From assembly GCF_001187725.1 (NCBI RefSeq), contig NZ_LGIQ01000017.1, positions 124,001 through 188,000 of the forward strand: DNA of 64,000 nucleotides, read 5' to 3'. Shown piece by piece: positions 37,024 through 45,555 of this stretch. The DNA comes from Brevibacillus reuszeri (GTDB lineage: Bacteria > Bacillota > Bacilli > Brevibacillales > Brevibacillaceae). Every line of letters starts with the position of its first letter. Position 1 is the stretch's first letter. A program made the position numbers and the translations under genes. Below the pieces are notes generated by a model. It was not told the DNA's origin. It worked only from the letters and a program-made list of their open reading frames with translations, and searched no databases.

Positions 37024-37262
37024 GACATGTCAGGCTAGATGCTCTTTTGCTTCCTGATTGCCAGCAACAGCCATTTGCAACAGCCCAGCGACAGTAGCAA
37101 AGCTCGTTAGCAGGATTGGACTCAAGCATGCTTTTCCTGCGCCAATGATTCTGTAAGCGGCACGCCTTCATGCCTCGCTTCCTCGATAAATTTAACGCTG
37201 CCCCCTTTGTCAAATATCTCCAAGCTGCACGCTCTTTATTAAGAGCTTTCTGAATGAAACGC

Positions 37263-37291
37263 AAAAAAGGAGAACCCTTTCCGGATTCCCC
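37263..37291 (-). terminator. Rho-independent terminator after the NlpC/P60 gene
   Basis: On the minus strand GGGGAATCC, loop GGAAA, GGGTTCTCC (with GU pairs), then six T; about 90 bases after the stop. Confidence 0.8.
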
Positions 37292-37381
37292 TTTCTCACC
37301 TGCTTGCTTATTGACAAATATTACTTTCGACCTAGGTGAAACATATCATGTTTCTATGCGTATTATTAGTAGAGTCACAGA

Positions 37382-37882
37382 TTAGAGGAAACGACGCGCC
37401 GAGACAAAGCGCTTTTCCCATGACGTCCCTTTGAAAGTGGAAAAAGTAACGCCTGGTTGCCCATACGTATGTAAGATCTTATTGTTACCCGCATAAATAG
37501 CCACATGCGTAATCCGTTTGGAGGTCGTCGTTTGGCTCGCCTTGAAGAAAATCAAATCTCCCTTTTTCAGGTTGCTCTTGGACACACTAACTCCTTTTTG
37601 GGACTGAGCACGTGAATCACGAGGCAATTCTTTTCCAACTGCTACGCGAAAAACCCGTTGTGTAAATGAAGAGCAGTCAAATACAGCAGTCGTGTTTTTA
37701 CTCGCTCCAAATTTATATGGTGTACCCAAGTATTTTTTCCCAGTGGCAATTACTTTGTCGGCCTTGGCTTGTGTCCAGGCTGCATGCGCTACATTTTGAT
37801 CTCCCGGCAATGGTGCAACGATTGCTGTCATTCCCAGAGTGAGCCCCATCAGGATTCCTACGATTGCTTTATGTAATTTCAT
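37382..37882 (-). CDS. Secreted NlpC/P60 peptidoglycan endopeptidase
   Basis: A 166-residue exported enzyme: signal peptide (LHKAIVGILMGLTLGMTAIV) with likely cleavage after AHA, then an NlpC/P60 domain with catalytic Cys in FDCSSFTQRV, His in RITHVAIYAG and a third residue in KILHTYG. It cuts gamma-D-Glu-diaminopimelate links in wall peptides. No LysM or SH3 domain, so it is a minimal form. The ATG used has AAGGGAGG 9 bases upstream; an ATG three codons earlier directly abuts that box. Confidence 0.9.
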   Translation of the reverse strand: MKLHKAIVGILMGLTLGMTAIVAPLPGDQNVAHAAWTQAKADKVIATGKKYLGTPYKFGASKNTTAVFDCSSFTQRVFRVAVGKELPRDSRAQSQKGVSVSKSNLKKGDLIFFKASQTTTSKRITHVAIYAGNNKILHTYGQPGVTFSTFKGTSWEKRFVSARRFL

Positions 37883-38372
37883 GTTGTTCATCCTCCCTTT
37901 TGATCGTGTTGAAAAGGTATTGTACTTAGCTCGTACATAAGCAGCTCTATCTTCCCTTTCCGAAACGCGTTGCATGGCTTTATATGCAAAGTTTGGCTGA
38001 CCTCTCACTTGTTCTCTACTTTACCAAAGCTATTCCCCCTTGAGATTGCCAAATTATTGCCAAATCGCCTCGCCACTTCTGGTTAACTTTTCCGCTTGAC
38101 GCAAAAAAGCCCTATTTTATAAGCATTCCTCAAATTTTCTGTTAATTTCATTTCCATGATGTTCCTCGCAAATGTGCTAAATTTATCCTGCCCTTTTCCT
38201 CGGAAGCCACTTGTTATGCGACTTATGACCTAGTCCCGTTTGAAAAAATTCCTAACTAGTGATATGCCTCGTTGTCTTTGCTGGAATCTCTCAAGTCTTT
38301 CTTCTCTATGCTTGCAACCTAGCAAGACTCATCGTAAAGTAGATAGGAGTTCGTTTTAACAAGGAGGCACAT
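37883..38372. other. 490-base divergent spacer between the NlpC gene and trmB
   Basis: Contains the trmB promoter and presumably the NlpC promoter, which I cannot place with confidence. A 10-base sequence ATTGCCAAAT occurs twice (38045-38054 and 38056-38065), 11 bases apart, so on the same helix face. No convincing gene. Confidence 0.5.
38312..38340 (+). promoter_or_regulatory. Candidate sigma-A promoter of trmB
   Basis: TTGCAA, 17 bases, TAAAGT, about 30 bases before the ATG. Confidence 0.6.
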
Positions 38373-39017
38373 ATGCGACTGCGTAACATCCCAGGTGCCG
38401 AATCGGCCCTGCGTGAATATCCGACATTCGTTGATCACCCCGTTAGCTACAAGGGACGGTGGAATGAACGCTTCGGAAATGACAATCCAATCCACATCGA
38501 AATCGGCTGTGGAAAAGGACGTTTCATTAATACACTGGCTGAGCGCCACCCTGCCGTGAACTTCATTGCCGTTGAGCTAAAGGCAGAGGTCGTCCTGCGC
38601 GCCGTTCAGCGCACTGAATACCGCGAGATTCCCAATCTGGCATTTGTCCAGTTTGATGCCACCCAGCTGACTGAGCTGTTTGCGGATCGTGAAGTTTCTC
38701 GTCTCTATCTCAATTTTAGCGATCCATGGCCAAAAACACGTCATGCCAAGCGCAGACTTACCTACGCGAGCTTTCTCCAGACGTATCGCCAAGTGTTGAA
38801 AGAGGCTGGCGAGATTCATCTCAAGACAGATAATGAGCCGTTGTTTGAGTTCTCCCTCAACCAATTTGCAGCGGAAAGATTTCAGATGCGCAACATTACC
38901 TTTGACCTGCATCAGTCCAAGCTGGCAGAAGAGAATGTAATGACAGAATATGAAGAGCGCTTTTCTTCTCGTGGACAACGAATCTATCGAGTAGAAGCCA
39001 GCTGCCAGATCAAGTAA
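38373..39017 (+). CDS. trmB: tRNA (guanine-N7-)-methyltransferase
   Basis: A 214-residue class I SAM methyltransferase forming m7G46 in tRNA. Signature blocks: PIHIEIGCGKGRFI (SAM site), FIAVELKAEVV, and LYLNFSDPWPKTRHAKRRL (catalytic DPWPK). AAGGAGG is 6 bases before the ATG. Single-gene unit ended by a strong hairpin. Confidence 0.96.
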   Translation: MRLRNIPGAESALREYPTFVDHPVSYKGRWNERFGNDNPIHIEIGCGKGRFINTLAERHPAVNFIAVELKAEVVLRAVQRTEYREIPNLAFVQFDATQLTELFADREVSRLYLNFSDPWPKTRHAKRRLTYASFLQTYRQVLKEAGEIHLKTDNEPLFEFSLNQFAAERFQMRNITFDLHQSKLAEENVMTEYEERFSSRGQRIYRVEASCQIK

Positions 39018-39025
39018 GAGCACAC

Positions 39026-39089
39026 AAAAAATCGCCTGACCCAGCCAGAAGAGAGAAATTCTCTTCCAGTGAAGTCAGGCGATTTTTTT
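39026..39089. terminator. Rho-independent terminator after trmB
   Basis: Stem AAAATCGCCTGAC/GTCAGGCGATTTT with a second inner stem (AAGAGAG/CTCTT region) and a T run. Confidence 0.92.
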
Positions 39090-39133
39090 GTTCAATCAAA
39101 ATTTACTTTTTTACCCAGTTCAGGGAGAAAAAA

Positions 39134-39142
39134 TGATACAAT
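39134..39142 (+). promoter_or_regulatory. Extended -10 promoter of the 61-aa gene
   Basis: TGATACAAT (TGn plus TACAAT) with a poor -35; the start codon is about 40 bases on. Confidence 0.5.
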
Positions 39143-39179
39143 AATTTGAACCTAAATTTTCCAACCGGAGGCTGCAATT

Positions 39180-39365
39180 ATGCTAGAATTTGGATTCGCC
39201 CCTTTTATCCCCATACTGATCATGCTAGCGTTTTACGCGCTGATTGTGTATTTGATTGTCTGCGTCATCCGTTTTATGAAAAACAAGAACCGGCATGATC
39301 AACAGAAGAATGAAAAGCTGGATCAAATCATTCAGCTATTAAAAGAAAGAGAACGGCAACCCTAG
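39180..39365 (+). CDS. Small single-span membrane protein, 61 aa
   Basis: One hydrophobic helix (residues about 8-31, IPILIMLAFYALIVYLIVCVI) followed by a charged, probably helical tail (KNEKLDQIIQLLKERERQP). CGGAGG is 9 bases before the ATG. Function unknown; similar small proteins of Bacillales are uncharacterised. Its stop codon lies inside the following terminator hairpin. Confidence 0.72.
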   Translation: MLEFGFAPFIPILIMLAFYALIVYLIVCVIRFMKNKNRHDQQKNEKLDQIIQLLKERERQP

Positions 39366-39380
39366 CGCCGTTCTCTTCTT
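39345..39380. terminator. Bidirectional terminator overlapping a stop codon
   Basis: Stem AAGAGAACGGC/GCCGTTCTCTT between the 61-aa gene and the ABC permease gene. Confidence 0.85.
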
Positions 39381-39393
39381 ATTTGCGATCTGT

Positions 39394-40254
39394 TTATACA
39401 TCGCGTTTCTGAAAAACCCGAACCGCCAAAAGCAAAGCTGCTACACCATAGAAAAGCGTGTACACAAACATAGCAGTACTCGGTGCGGAAGCAGTGCCAA
39501 ATATCCCTTGTGAAGCAAATGAGATCGGATCGTCCGCTGTATCAAATAACGCAATCGTCGATTGTCTGAACAGCGAATCCGTCGGAAACAACAAGCTGGA
39601 GATGATTCCGATGTTCATGAGCGAGCTGTTGCCGATAATCGAGCCCAGCTGCTCAATAAAACCGCCAATAAAGCTGATCCCGTACAGGATGATCAGGATA
39701 ATTCCACCTGTCACTGTTGTCGTGATACTGCTCAGGAGCAAGGAGACACATACGAGAATGACAGGCATCAACACAAAGTAGCAAAGGGAAGAGATCATTT
39801 GCCCAACACTGACATCGACGGCCATGACGCCCCCGCCGACCCACTGATTAATCCCGAGCAAGCCCAGATACATCACGGCCGAATAAACGATGAGCATACT
39901 CGCCAAACCACCAAACTTGCCGAGTAAATACTGGTGTCTGGGCAGTGACCGCGCAAGCCAGGTATCAATCTGATGACTCTCTACCTCTGAGGCAATACTG
40001 CCAACACTGCTCAAAATCGCCAGTAGGGCAGTAATAAAGGAACCGAAATACAGCCCCATTCCAAGCATTTGCGTAGAGAAAAAGCTTTGCTGTAGCAGCA
40101 TGTCACTGGTTCCAAGCATGTCGTTCATTTCTCTTGCTGCGTACCAGGTAGCCACCCCAAACAAGAGCAGAAAAGCAATCGACATCATGATCGTGATCGC
40201 AAAGATGCGCTTGGAAATCATCTCTCTATACGTGATTTTCACGATTGGCCACAT
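39394..40254 (-). CDS. ABC-2 type transporter permease
   Basis: A 286-residue membrane protein with six hydrophobic segments and the ABC-2 outline: MWPIVKITYREMISKRIFAI at the N-terminus, an export-type loop, and GGGVMAVDVSVGQ midway. The ATG used has AAGGAGGGGG 8 bases upstream and overlaps the end of the ATPase gene by 29 bases. With the ATPase it forms an exporter or bacteriocin/stress-type ABC system; the substrate is unknown. Confidence 0.87.
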   Translation of the reverse strand: MWPIVKITYREMISKRIFAITIMMSIAFLLLFGVATWYAAREMNDMLGTSDMLLQQSFFSTQMLGMGLYFGSFITALLAILSSVGSIASEVESHQIDTWLARSLPRHQYLLGKFGGLASMLIVYSAVMYLGLLGINQWVGGGVMAVDVSVGQMISSLCYFVLMPVILVCVSLLLSSITTTVTGGIILIILYGISFIGGFIEQLGSIIGNSSLMNIGIISSLLFPTDSLFRQSTIALFDTADDPISFASQGIFGTASAPSTAMFVYTLFYGVAALLLAVRVFQKRDV

Positions 40255-41188
40255 GTGCTTCCCCCTCCTTTTTCTGTACCCAGTATAAGAATACTTCTTC
40301 AAGCGACTGCTGCTTCCTCACTACCTCATGTACAGCAGCGCCTCCTGCAATCAGTTCTGATAAAAGCGCTGGAACCCGTCCATCTTGGTCCAGGGTTAAC
40401 AGCCAGGTCGCCTGCCCTTCCTTTTGACCGAGCAGCCGTGTGTCTGTGACATAGTCAGGAAGGCTTTGCGGGAGATGCTCGCTCACCTGATCCAGTGTCA
40501 ACTCGATCTGCGGGGCAACAGCACTCAGCTTGCGCCACTCGCCATGCACAACCAGCTCTCCCCGATGAATGATCCCTACATGGTCGCAAATGCTTTCCAT
40601 TTCGCTCAAGAGATGGCTGTTGAGAAATATCGTTTTCCCTTGATCACGCAGTCTCGCGATCAGCTCGCGTACTTCTTTTCGTCCAATCGGATCTAAAGCA
40701 GATGTTGGTTCATCTAAAAAAATTAGCTCTGGATCAGACAGCAATGCACAGGCAAGACCGATGCGCTGCTGCATGCCTTTTGAAAAGCCGCGAATTCGCT
40801 CCTTTTCCCGACCAGCCATGCCCACCTGCTCTACCACGTCGCGAATGATGGTTTTGCGCTCGCTACGGGACAAGCCGCATAGCTGTGCATGATGCTCAAG
40901 CAGCTGCGTGCCTGTCAGCCAGTCCGGATAACGGAACAGCTCTGGCAAATACCCTACCTTTTTGCGAGCTTCTACACTCCCAATCGGGTGTCCCAGCATA
41001 ACGGCCTTGCCACTTGTTGGATGCAGCAGTCCAAGCATGGCACGGACAAAGGTGCTTTTTCCCGCTCCATTTTGTCCGAGAAACCCAAAGACGGAGCCTC
41101 GTGGGACCTGCAGTGTAATATTTTTGCAGCCTGCCTTGCCGCCATATTGCTTGGACAGCCCCCAGGTCTCGATTACGAAATCAGACAT
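40226..41188 (-). CDS. ABC transporter ATP-binding protein (ABC-2 partner)
   Basis: A 320-residue ATPase: Walker A LGQNGAGKST near residue 38, ABC signature FSKGMQQRIGLA (SKGM instead of SGGQ, common in this CcmA/NatA-like group), Walker [15 protein letters not shown], and the switch His in FLNSHLL. About 90 extra C-terminal residues. It follows the anti-sigma gene in the same direction behind a weak hairpin, so it may be under the same sigma factor. Confidence 0.92.
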   Translation of the reverse strand: MSDFVIETWGLSKQYGGKAGCKNITLQVPRGSVFGFLGQNGAGKSTFVRAMLGLLHPTSGKAVMLGHPIGSVEARKKVGYLPELFRYPDWLTGTQLLEHHAQLCGLSRSERKTIIRDVVEQVGMAGREKERIRGFSKGMQQRIGLACALLSDPELIFLDEPTSALDPIGRKEVRELIARLRDQGKTIFLNSHLLSEMESICDHVGIIHRGELVVHGEWRKLSAVAPQIELTLDQVSEHLPQSLPDYVTDTRLLGQKEGQATWLLTLDQDGRVPALLSELIAGGAAVHEVVRKQQSLEEVFLYWVQKKEGEAHVANRENHV

Positions 41189-41217
41189 CTGTCTCCTCCA
41201 CTTCCGCCAAAAACAGG

Positions 41218-41251
41218 ATAAAGCAGAGTCTCCCTATGTGGGAAACTCTGC
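41218..41251 (-). terminator. Weak hairpin after the anti-sigma gene
   Basis: Stem GCAGAGTTTCCC/GGGAGACTCTGC with one mismatch; the minus-strand tail TTTATCC is short, so read-through into the ABC genes is likely. Confidence 0.6.
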
Positions 41252-41264
41252 CATCTCGCCGTAT

Positions 41265-42446
41265 TTACTTCATATTTTTTGCCAATGCCAGCAGCTCTTC
41301 TTCGCTTGTATTGCTGCCGCCCAGTGTATGGATTTGGCCATTTTCCTGCCAGATCAGCTGCTTGCTATACGAATTGGTGATGAAAACTCCTGCCTGGCCG
41401 TGTACTTTGACATCCTTCATTTTACTCTCTTTATCTTCCACATACGGAAGTGGGAGAGTATGCTGCCAGTCGTCAATGCTCAGCATTTGTTTTTTCACGT
41501 TATCCGGGATAAATGGCAAGGACAGCATTGTGTCTCGCAGCTGCGCCATATCTACACCTTCTGGTGCCTGCAGCTCAGGAGCACTTACGATAGAGTAAGA
41601 GATGCTGTCCTTGTCATTTTTCATCCAAATGTTTTGCATGTTGGACACGTGCAGGGAGAAGCGCTTCCCACTCAATTTTTCGTCAAAACGGTTTTCTACC
41701 TTCAGTTGAGCCAGAAGCTTGTTTGCTTTCTCTGCATTCATCTCAAAATGAATCGTGTACGGTGAGCTGACATCTACACCTTCGATTGTCATATCATTTG
41801 GCAAAGCTGGCAGTTTCAAACCTGCTTTTTCAGCCGCTTCTCTACTATTGTAATATTGATTATGCTCACCTTTGTCGATCTTGCCTTGAACCTCTTCATC
41901 AATCCACAGCTTGCCGATGCCCTTGAGCTCCATCTCGCCTGCCTGGCCGCTATTTAGCCAGCCTTCTACCTGCTGCAAATCATTTTGCGTCACCTTTACA
42001 AACTCGACCTTATCCATTCGGAAAATGGACAAGAAATCATTAGCCGCTGCCTGTACCTGCGGAATGGATAGCGATACGAGTAAAACCGCTGCTGCCGATG
42101 TTCCTGTCACCCATCTCTTCGTCTTTGTATTCATGTTCTTCCATCTCCTTTTTGCCACATGCTCTTTATGCGTAGTCCGATTTTGTGAAACAGAGCCCGG
42201 ATGTTGCCCGATTCGTTGAGAAAAGGTCTGCCAAGCAGCCTCCGTATTTACCTTTACCTGATCGGTCGGACGAAAAAGCTGCTGCTCCAGCGCCCTGCGG
42301 GTCCAGGAATCGAGCGCAGACAACTCTTCCAGCTGCTTGCTGCATTCCGTACAACTCTCTAGATGAGCCATGAACTGCTCGCTTTCCTGAAGACTGCATT
42401 CCCCATCCAAAAATGACTGAATAAAGCCTGCATCTGCACATTTCAT
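41265..42446 (-). CDS. Anti-sigma factor with N-terminal zinc-finger (ZAS-like) domain and extracytoplasmic sensor
   Basis: A 393-residue single-span membrane protein. Residues 1-45 hold the HC2-type motif HLESCTEC with an upstream Cys/His region, typical of zinc-binding anti-sigma domains. One helix follows (TSAAAVLLVSLSIPQVQAA, about 115-133), then a 260-residue outside domain of unknown type. Its ATG overlaps the stop of the sigma gene (ATGA). It should hold the sigma factor inactive until an envelope signal is sensed. Confidence 0.87.
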   Translation of the reverse strand: MKCADAGFIQSFLDGECSLQESEQFMAHLESCTECSKQLEELSALDSWTRRALEQQLFRPTDQVKVNTEAAWQTFSQRIGQHPGSVSQNRTTHKEHVAKRRWKNMNTKTKRWVTGTSAAAVLLVSLSIPQVQAAANDFLSIFRMDKVEFVKVTQNDLQQVEGWLNSGQAGEMELKGIGKLWIDEEVQGKIDKGEHNQYYNSREAAEKAGLKLPALPNDMTIEGVDVSSPYTIHFEMNAEKANKLLAQLKVENRFDEKLSGKRFSLHVSNMQNIWMKNDKDSISYSIVSAPELQAPEGVDMAQLRDTMLSLPFIPDNVKKQMLSIDDWQHTLPLPYVEDKESKMKDVKVHGQAGVFITNSYSKQLIWQENGQIHTLGGSNTSEEELLALAKNMK

Positions 42447-42991
42447 CCTTCTTCCCCCCTTATCCGATCATACAGCTTGCGAAATTTGCTCTTTGCTCTT
42501 GATAAAATCGTCCCTACGGAGCTGACCTCCATGCCTGTTGCTTTTGCCAATTCCGCATAAGGAAACCCCGAGTACTTCATGACGAGCAAGGTTCGCTCCC
42601 TCTCGTCGAGCTGTGCGAGCACATCCCGCACTTGATCAATCTCTTCCTTTTCCAGGCACATTTCTTCTGAGGAAGGAGACACGCGCTCCTGCTCTGCAGC
42701 TCCGCGCTCTTGTCTGTCATACCTGCGCTTTTCCGACCGGACATAGTTATAGGACGCATACAGTGCTGCTTTGGAAAGCCATGCAGGGATGTGTTCAATG
42801 ACCGAACGATCTGTATGATAAAAGGAGAGGAATACGTCCTGAGCTATATCCTCAGCCGTTTGCTGGTCTTTTACAATCCGCATGATTTGCCTGACGACAA
42901 AGGGATAATACGTCGTGAACAAATCCTTGAACGAATCTGTCTCATCCTGGACATGCACTCGATTCATCATCAGTTTTGCATGCACCTCCAC
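42443..42991 (-). CDS. ECF-type RNA polymerase sigma factor
   Basis: A 182-residue sigma-70 family protein with only regions 2 and 4. Region 2: TAEDIAQDVFLSFYHTD; region 4: LDERERTLLVMKYSGFPYAELA and SSVGTILSRAKSKFRKLY. The GTG start has GGGGGGAG 5 bases away. It is co-translated with the anti-sigma gene. Autoregulation is common in this class. Confidence 0.92.
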   Translation of the reverse strand: MEVHAKLMMNRVHVQDETDSFKDLFTTYYPFVVRQIMRIVKDQQTAEDIAQDVFLSFYHTDRSVIEHIPAWLSKAALYASYNYVRSEKRRYDRQERGAAEQERVSPSSEEMCLEKEEIDQVRDVLAQLDERERTLLVMKYSGFPYAELAKATGMEVSSVGTILSRAKSKFRKLYDRIRGEEG

Positions 42992-43062
42992 TAGCTCTCC
43001 CCCCTCTCACTTCTGTACCTTGCAATCCTCATTGATTTTCAGGCCGCTTTTGCTTGGTTCAT

Positions 43063-43095
43063 CTAATAGAAACCGCCGAAGCCATTTTTGTGACA
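43063..43095 (-). promoter_or_regulatory. Possible ECF-type promoter of the sigma operon
   Basis: On the minus strand TGTCAC followed about 18 bases later by TTCTATT. The -35-like TGTCACA is not sigma-A-like and is used by some ECF groups, so it may be the autoregulated promoter. Speculative. Confidence 0.3.
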
Positions 43096-43136
43096 GGTGG
43101 GGGGAGAAATTTTTTAACGTATACGAATAGGTTTTC

Positions 43137-43853
43137 TTATTCTGCGAGAAATTTGGCCGGATTCTCCAAAAATCGGCGGGTAATTTGATAATGCTCCGTC
43201 TCCTCATAACGTACCTGGACAAGCGGGGAAGCATCAAAATTCAGGATGGTAGCTCCCGGAAACCCCATCAGGATCGGAGAGTGTGTCGCGATTAAAAACT
43301 GTGCCCCCTCCGCAACGAGATCCTGCATGACATACAGAAAAGCTAATTGACGCATCGGAGACAAGGCTGCCTCGGGCTCGTCCAGCAGATAGATGCCTTT
43401 GCCACTAAACCGATTGGCGAACAAGGCGAGGAACGATTCCCCGTGTGACTGCTCGTGCAAGGAGCGCCCTCCATAGTTTCTATAGCGGGTCGGATTGATT
43501 CGCTCTGTTTCATCAATATGACTGGCAAACTGGTAGAAGCTCTCGGCACGCAGAAAAAAGCCATTGGTCAGCTTTGGCATCCACGAGAGGCGTACGTAAT
43601 CGCCAAGGCTCGCTTCCGACTTGTCCACGTCATAAACATTGTTTCTGGACCCACCAGCTGTATGAAACCCGCATTGATAGGCAATCGCCTCAAGCAGGGT
43701 CGATTTTCCCGAGCCATTTTCCCCTACAAAAAAAGTGACCGGAGCCTCCAGCTCGATCTCTTCCATTGCTTTTAGGGAAGGAAGTCCAAACGGGTATTTC
43801 TTTGTTTCGGGAAAATCGTCGCGAAGAAGCTTGATCGTTCGCAGACAAACCAT
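43137..43853 (-). CDS. AAA/ABC-type ATPase (RecF/SMC-like, predicted)
   Basis: A 238-residue stand-alone ABC-class ATPase: Walker A FVGENGSGKST near 41, a signature-like SHGESFLALF, Walker B GIYLLDEPEAALSP and THSPIL. Such small AAA proteins are common and mostly uncharacterised; some act in DNA repair, phage defence or metal traffic. No nuclease or transporter partner is adjacent. GGAGGAG is 7 bases before the ATG chosen, 11 codons inside the longest frame. Confidence 0.85.
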   Translation of the reverse strand: MVCLRTIKLLRDDFPETKKYPFGLPSLKAMEEIELEAPVTFFVGENGSGKSTLLEAIAYQCGFHTAGGSRNNVYDVDKSEASLGDYVRLSWMPKLTNGFFLRAESFYQFASHIDETERINPTRYRNYGGRSLHEQSHGESFLALFANRFSGKGIYLLDEPEAALSPMRQLAFLYVMQDLVAEGAQFLIATHSPILMGFPGATILNFDASPLVQVRYEETEHYQITRRFLENPAKFLAE

Positions 43854-43920
43854 CTTTTTCTCCTCCATCCTCACTATTTTGCTCATCTGTGCCGATACAA
43901 CCTAATAAGGGGGAGTATCG

Positions 43921-45345
43921 GTGGACAAGGTTTCCTTTTTACAAGAAAAAAGCGCATTTCACATGAAATATCCGGAGCAAAGCGACCTCTCCTTTTACCG
44001 GTGGTTTACCGAGCAGCATCCTGACGAGGCGATCGGTTGGTATCATCTTGGACGCGAGCGAGAAGCGCGGGGAGAGACAGAGCTGGCGCTTGCCGCCCAC
44101 AGACGCGGACTGCAATCCAAGCAAGGCCCCTTCTACGATGAGGCGAGAGAAGCCTATCAAGCACTATTGCGAGCACGAAGGCAGCAGCAAGGAAGAAAAA
44201 GAGTACGTTTGCTGCTTGCCTCCATGCTATTTCTATATTTTCAGTTTGCTTTTTCACCAGGACTTTTGACAGAGCCGCCGAAAAACGAGGCGACTACAAA
44301 AGCAACGGTTCCAAAGCCGGAAGCGATTCCAGATCGACCGCATGTCGAAGTCATCGCAGTTCCCATGAATCTCAGCAAGGAAGAGCGGGCAAAGCAAATA
44401 CGCCGCTATCTGGAAGCAAGGCGTCCCGCACTCACACAGCCATTTACCGTCATTGCAGTGCCTGAGGTTCCTGGCAGTCCGTTGTTCACGCCACTCTTGT
44501 TTTATCAACCAAAGGAAGTACTAGGTGTCATGCATTACAATCCGCTGAATCGGACTGTCACGAATCAAAAATGGTTTGATCGTCCTGGACGTTATGAGCA
44601 GGAGCCATTAGTGCTCTCGGCAAGAACGGCTCTCGAGCAGGAGCAAATGACGTTGCAGCATGTTCTCGTCCTGCGCAATGCCCTTTTTCGGACCTATCAG
44701 CAAACCGGACTATTGCCTGCCCGCCTAGCTGACCTGGCAGGAGCCTATCCGAGCAATACCCTGCCGCAAATCCCTGCACCACTCACTGAATTGGGGCTGC
44801 TCTCTTATGAGTATCGTCCGGAATTGTTCCGTCCAGAGTCTGCCTGGGCGAGCATACGTGAGGTTCTGCCGCTTCCCGGATATCCTGAGCCAGTGCAGGC
44901 GCTGGAGCCGCTCCAGATCCAGCTGTCAAAATCGACGCGAACGATGCGGCTTGTAAGCGGCTCTCATATCGTGCGCAGCTATTCTGCGGGCATCGGCAAA
45001 AATGGCTCGACACCTGAAGGCTACTATACCATTTCGCAGAAGATCAGCCGCCCACGCGGTCATGACAACATTTACGGAACGCGCGGTATGGTTTTTTCCG
45101 GGGACGGTTATGCCATCCATGGCACCAATCATCCAGAGAGCATCGGCAGCGAGGTTTCACTCGGGTGCATTCGCTTGCATAATAAAGACGTGGAAGAATT
45201 GTACAGCTTCGTTTCGTTAGGAACAGAGATGGTCATATCCGATCTGCCTGAATCAGTCAAGCCATGGAGTAATCCAGCTCCGTTCGTCATGGCCGCAGGT
45301 CCAAAGGAAGAGACGCCTTCCGTTACTTATAATTGGCTGCACTAG
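43921..45345 (+). CDS. L,D-transpeptidase (YkuD family) with N-terminal TPR-like region
   Basis: A 474-residue membrane-anchored enzyme. Residues 30-90 look like a tetratricopeptide helix pair (AIGWYHLGREREARGETELALAAHRR), residues 95-115 are a membrane helix, and the outside part ends in a YkuD domain with catalytic His near 400 (IHGTNHPESIG) and Cys near 416 (SLGCIRLHN). It forms 3-3 cross-links or attaches proteins to peptidoglycan. The GTG start follows GGGGGAG. Cytoplasmic TPR plus wall enzyme is an uncommon combination. Confidence 0.88.
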   Translation: MDKVSFLQEKSAFHMKYPEQSDLSFYRWFTEQHPDEAIGWYHLGREREARGETELALAAHRRGLQSKQGPFYDEAREAYQALLRARRQQQGRKRVRLLLASMLFLYFQFAFSPGLLTEPPKNEATTKATVPKPEAIPDRPHVEVIAVPMNLSKEERAKQIRRYLEARRPALTQPFTVIAVPEVPGSPLFTPLLFYQPKEVLGVMHYNPLNRTVTNQKWFDRPGRYEQEPLVLSARTALEQEQMTLQHVLVLRNALFRTYQQTGLLPARLADLAGAYPSNTLPQIPAPLTELGLLSYEYRPELFRPESAWASIREVLPLPGYPEPVQALEPLQIQLSKSTRTMRLVSGSHIVRSYSAGIGKNGSTPEGYYTISQKISRPRGHDNIYGTRGMVFSGDGYAIHGTNHPESIGSEVSLGCIRLHNKDVEELYSFVSLGTEMVISDLPESVKPWSNPAPFVMAAGPKEETPSVTYNWLH

Positions 45346-45425
45346 GCTGGTTCTTACGTTCCTTCTTTAGTAGAAAAGACGAAAGAAAGTGGAATTCGTT
45401 ACGCTAGAAAGTTTCTCCATCAACC

Positions 45426-45463
45426 AAAAAAGCGCGCTCCCTTTACGTGGGAACGCGCTTTTA
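45426..45463. terminator. Rho-independent terminator after the L,D-transpeptidase gene
   Basis: Stem AAAAGCGCG...CGCGCTTTT with inner TCCC/GGGA, loop TTTACG; directly followed by repeat copy B. Confidence 0.88.
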
Positions 45464-45470
45464 TTAACGT

Positions 45471-45555
45471 ATAAGAATTTTCTGGAGCGCAAGGAAACCT
45501 TCCGCTAAAACGCGGTCGCTCCTCCTTGAGGAAGACTCGATAGAGGTTTTCTTAT
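45471..45555 (+). repeat. Dispersed structured repeat, copy B
   Basis: 85 bases bounded by ATAAGAA and its complement TTCTTAT. Inside, GGAGCG/CGCTCC enclose AAGG/CCTT and CCGC/GCGG hairpins (a three-way junction), then CCTC/GAGG and CTC-GATA-GAG hairpins. The right end supplies the TAA stop codon of the minus-strand 116-aa gene. Closely matches copy C and, in its core, copy A. Confidence 0.92.

Larger units (their letters stand above)
36961..37381. other. 421-base gene-free stretch: two terminators and a coding-like remnant
   Basis: Holds the ilvD terminator, the terminator of the NlpC gene, and between them, on the minus strand around 37030-37235, two short protein-like frames in different phases (IFDKGGSVKFIEEARHEG and LLTSFATVAGLLQMAVAG). 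This could be the tail of a decayed gene, but I know no homolog. The apparent 98-aa frame across it runs through the ilvD terminator and is not believed. Confidence 0.45.

Noticed and set aside
36968-37264. 98-aa minus-strand frame next to ilvD
   Set aside because: Runs through the ilvD terminator stem and has no ribosome site; other phases of this region look more protein-like.
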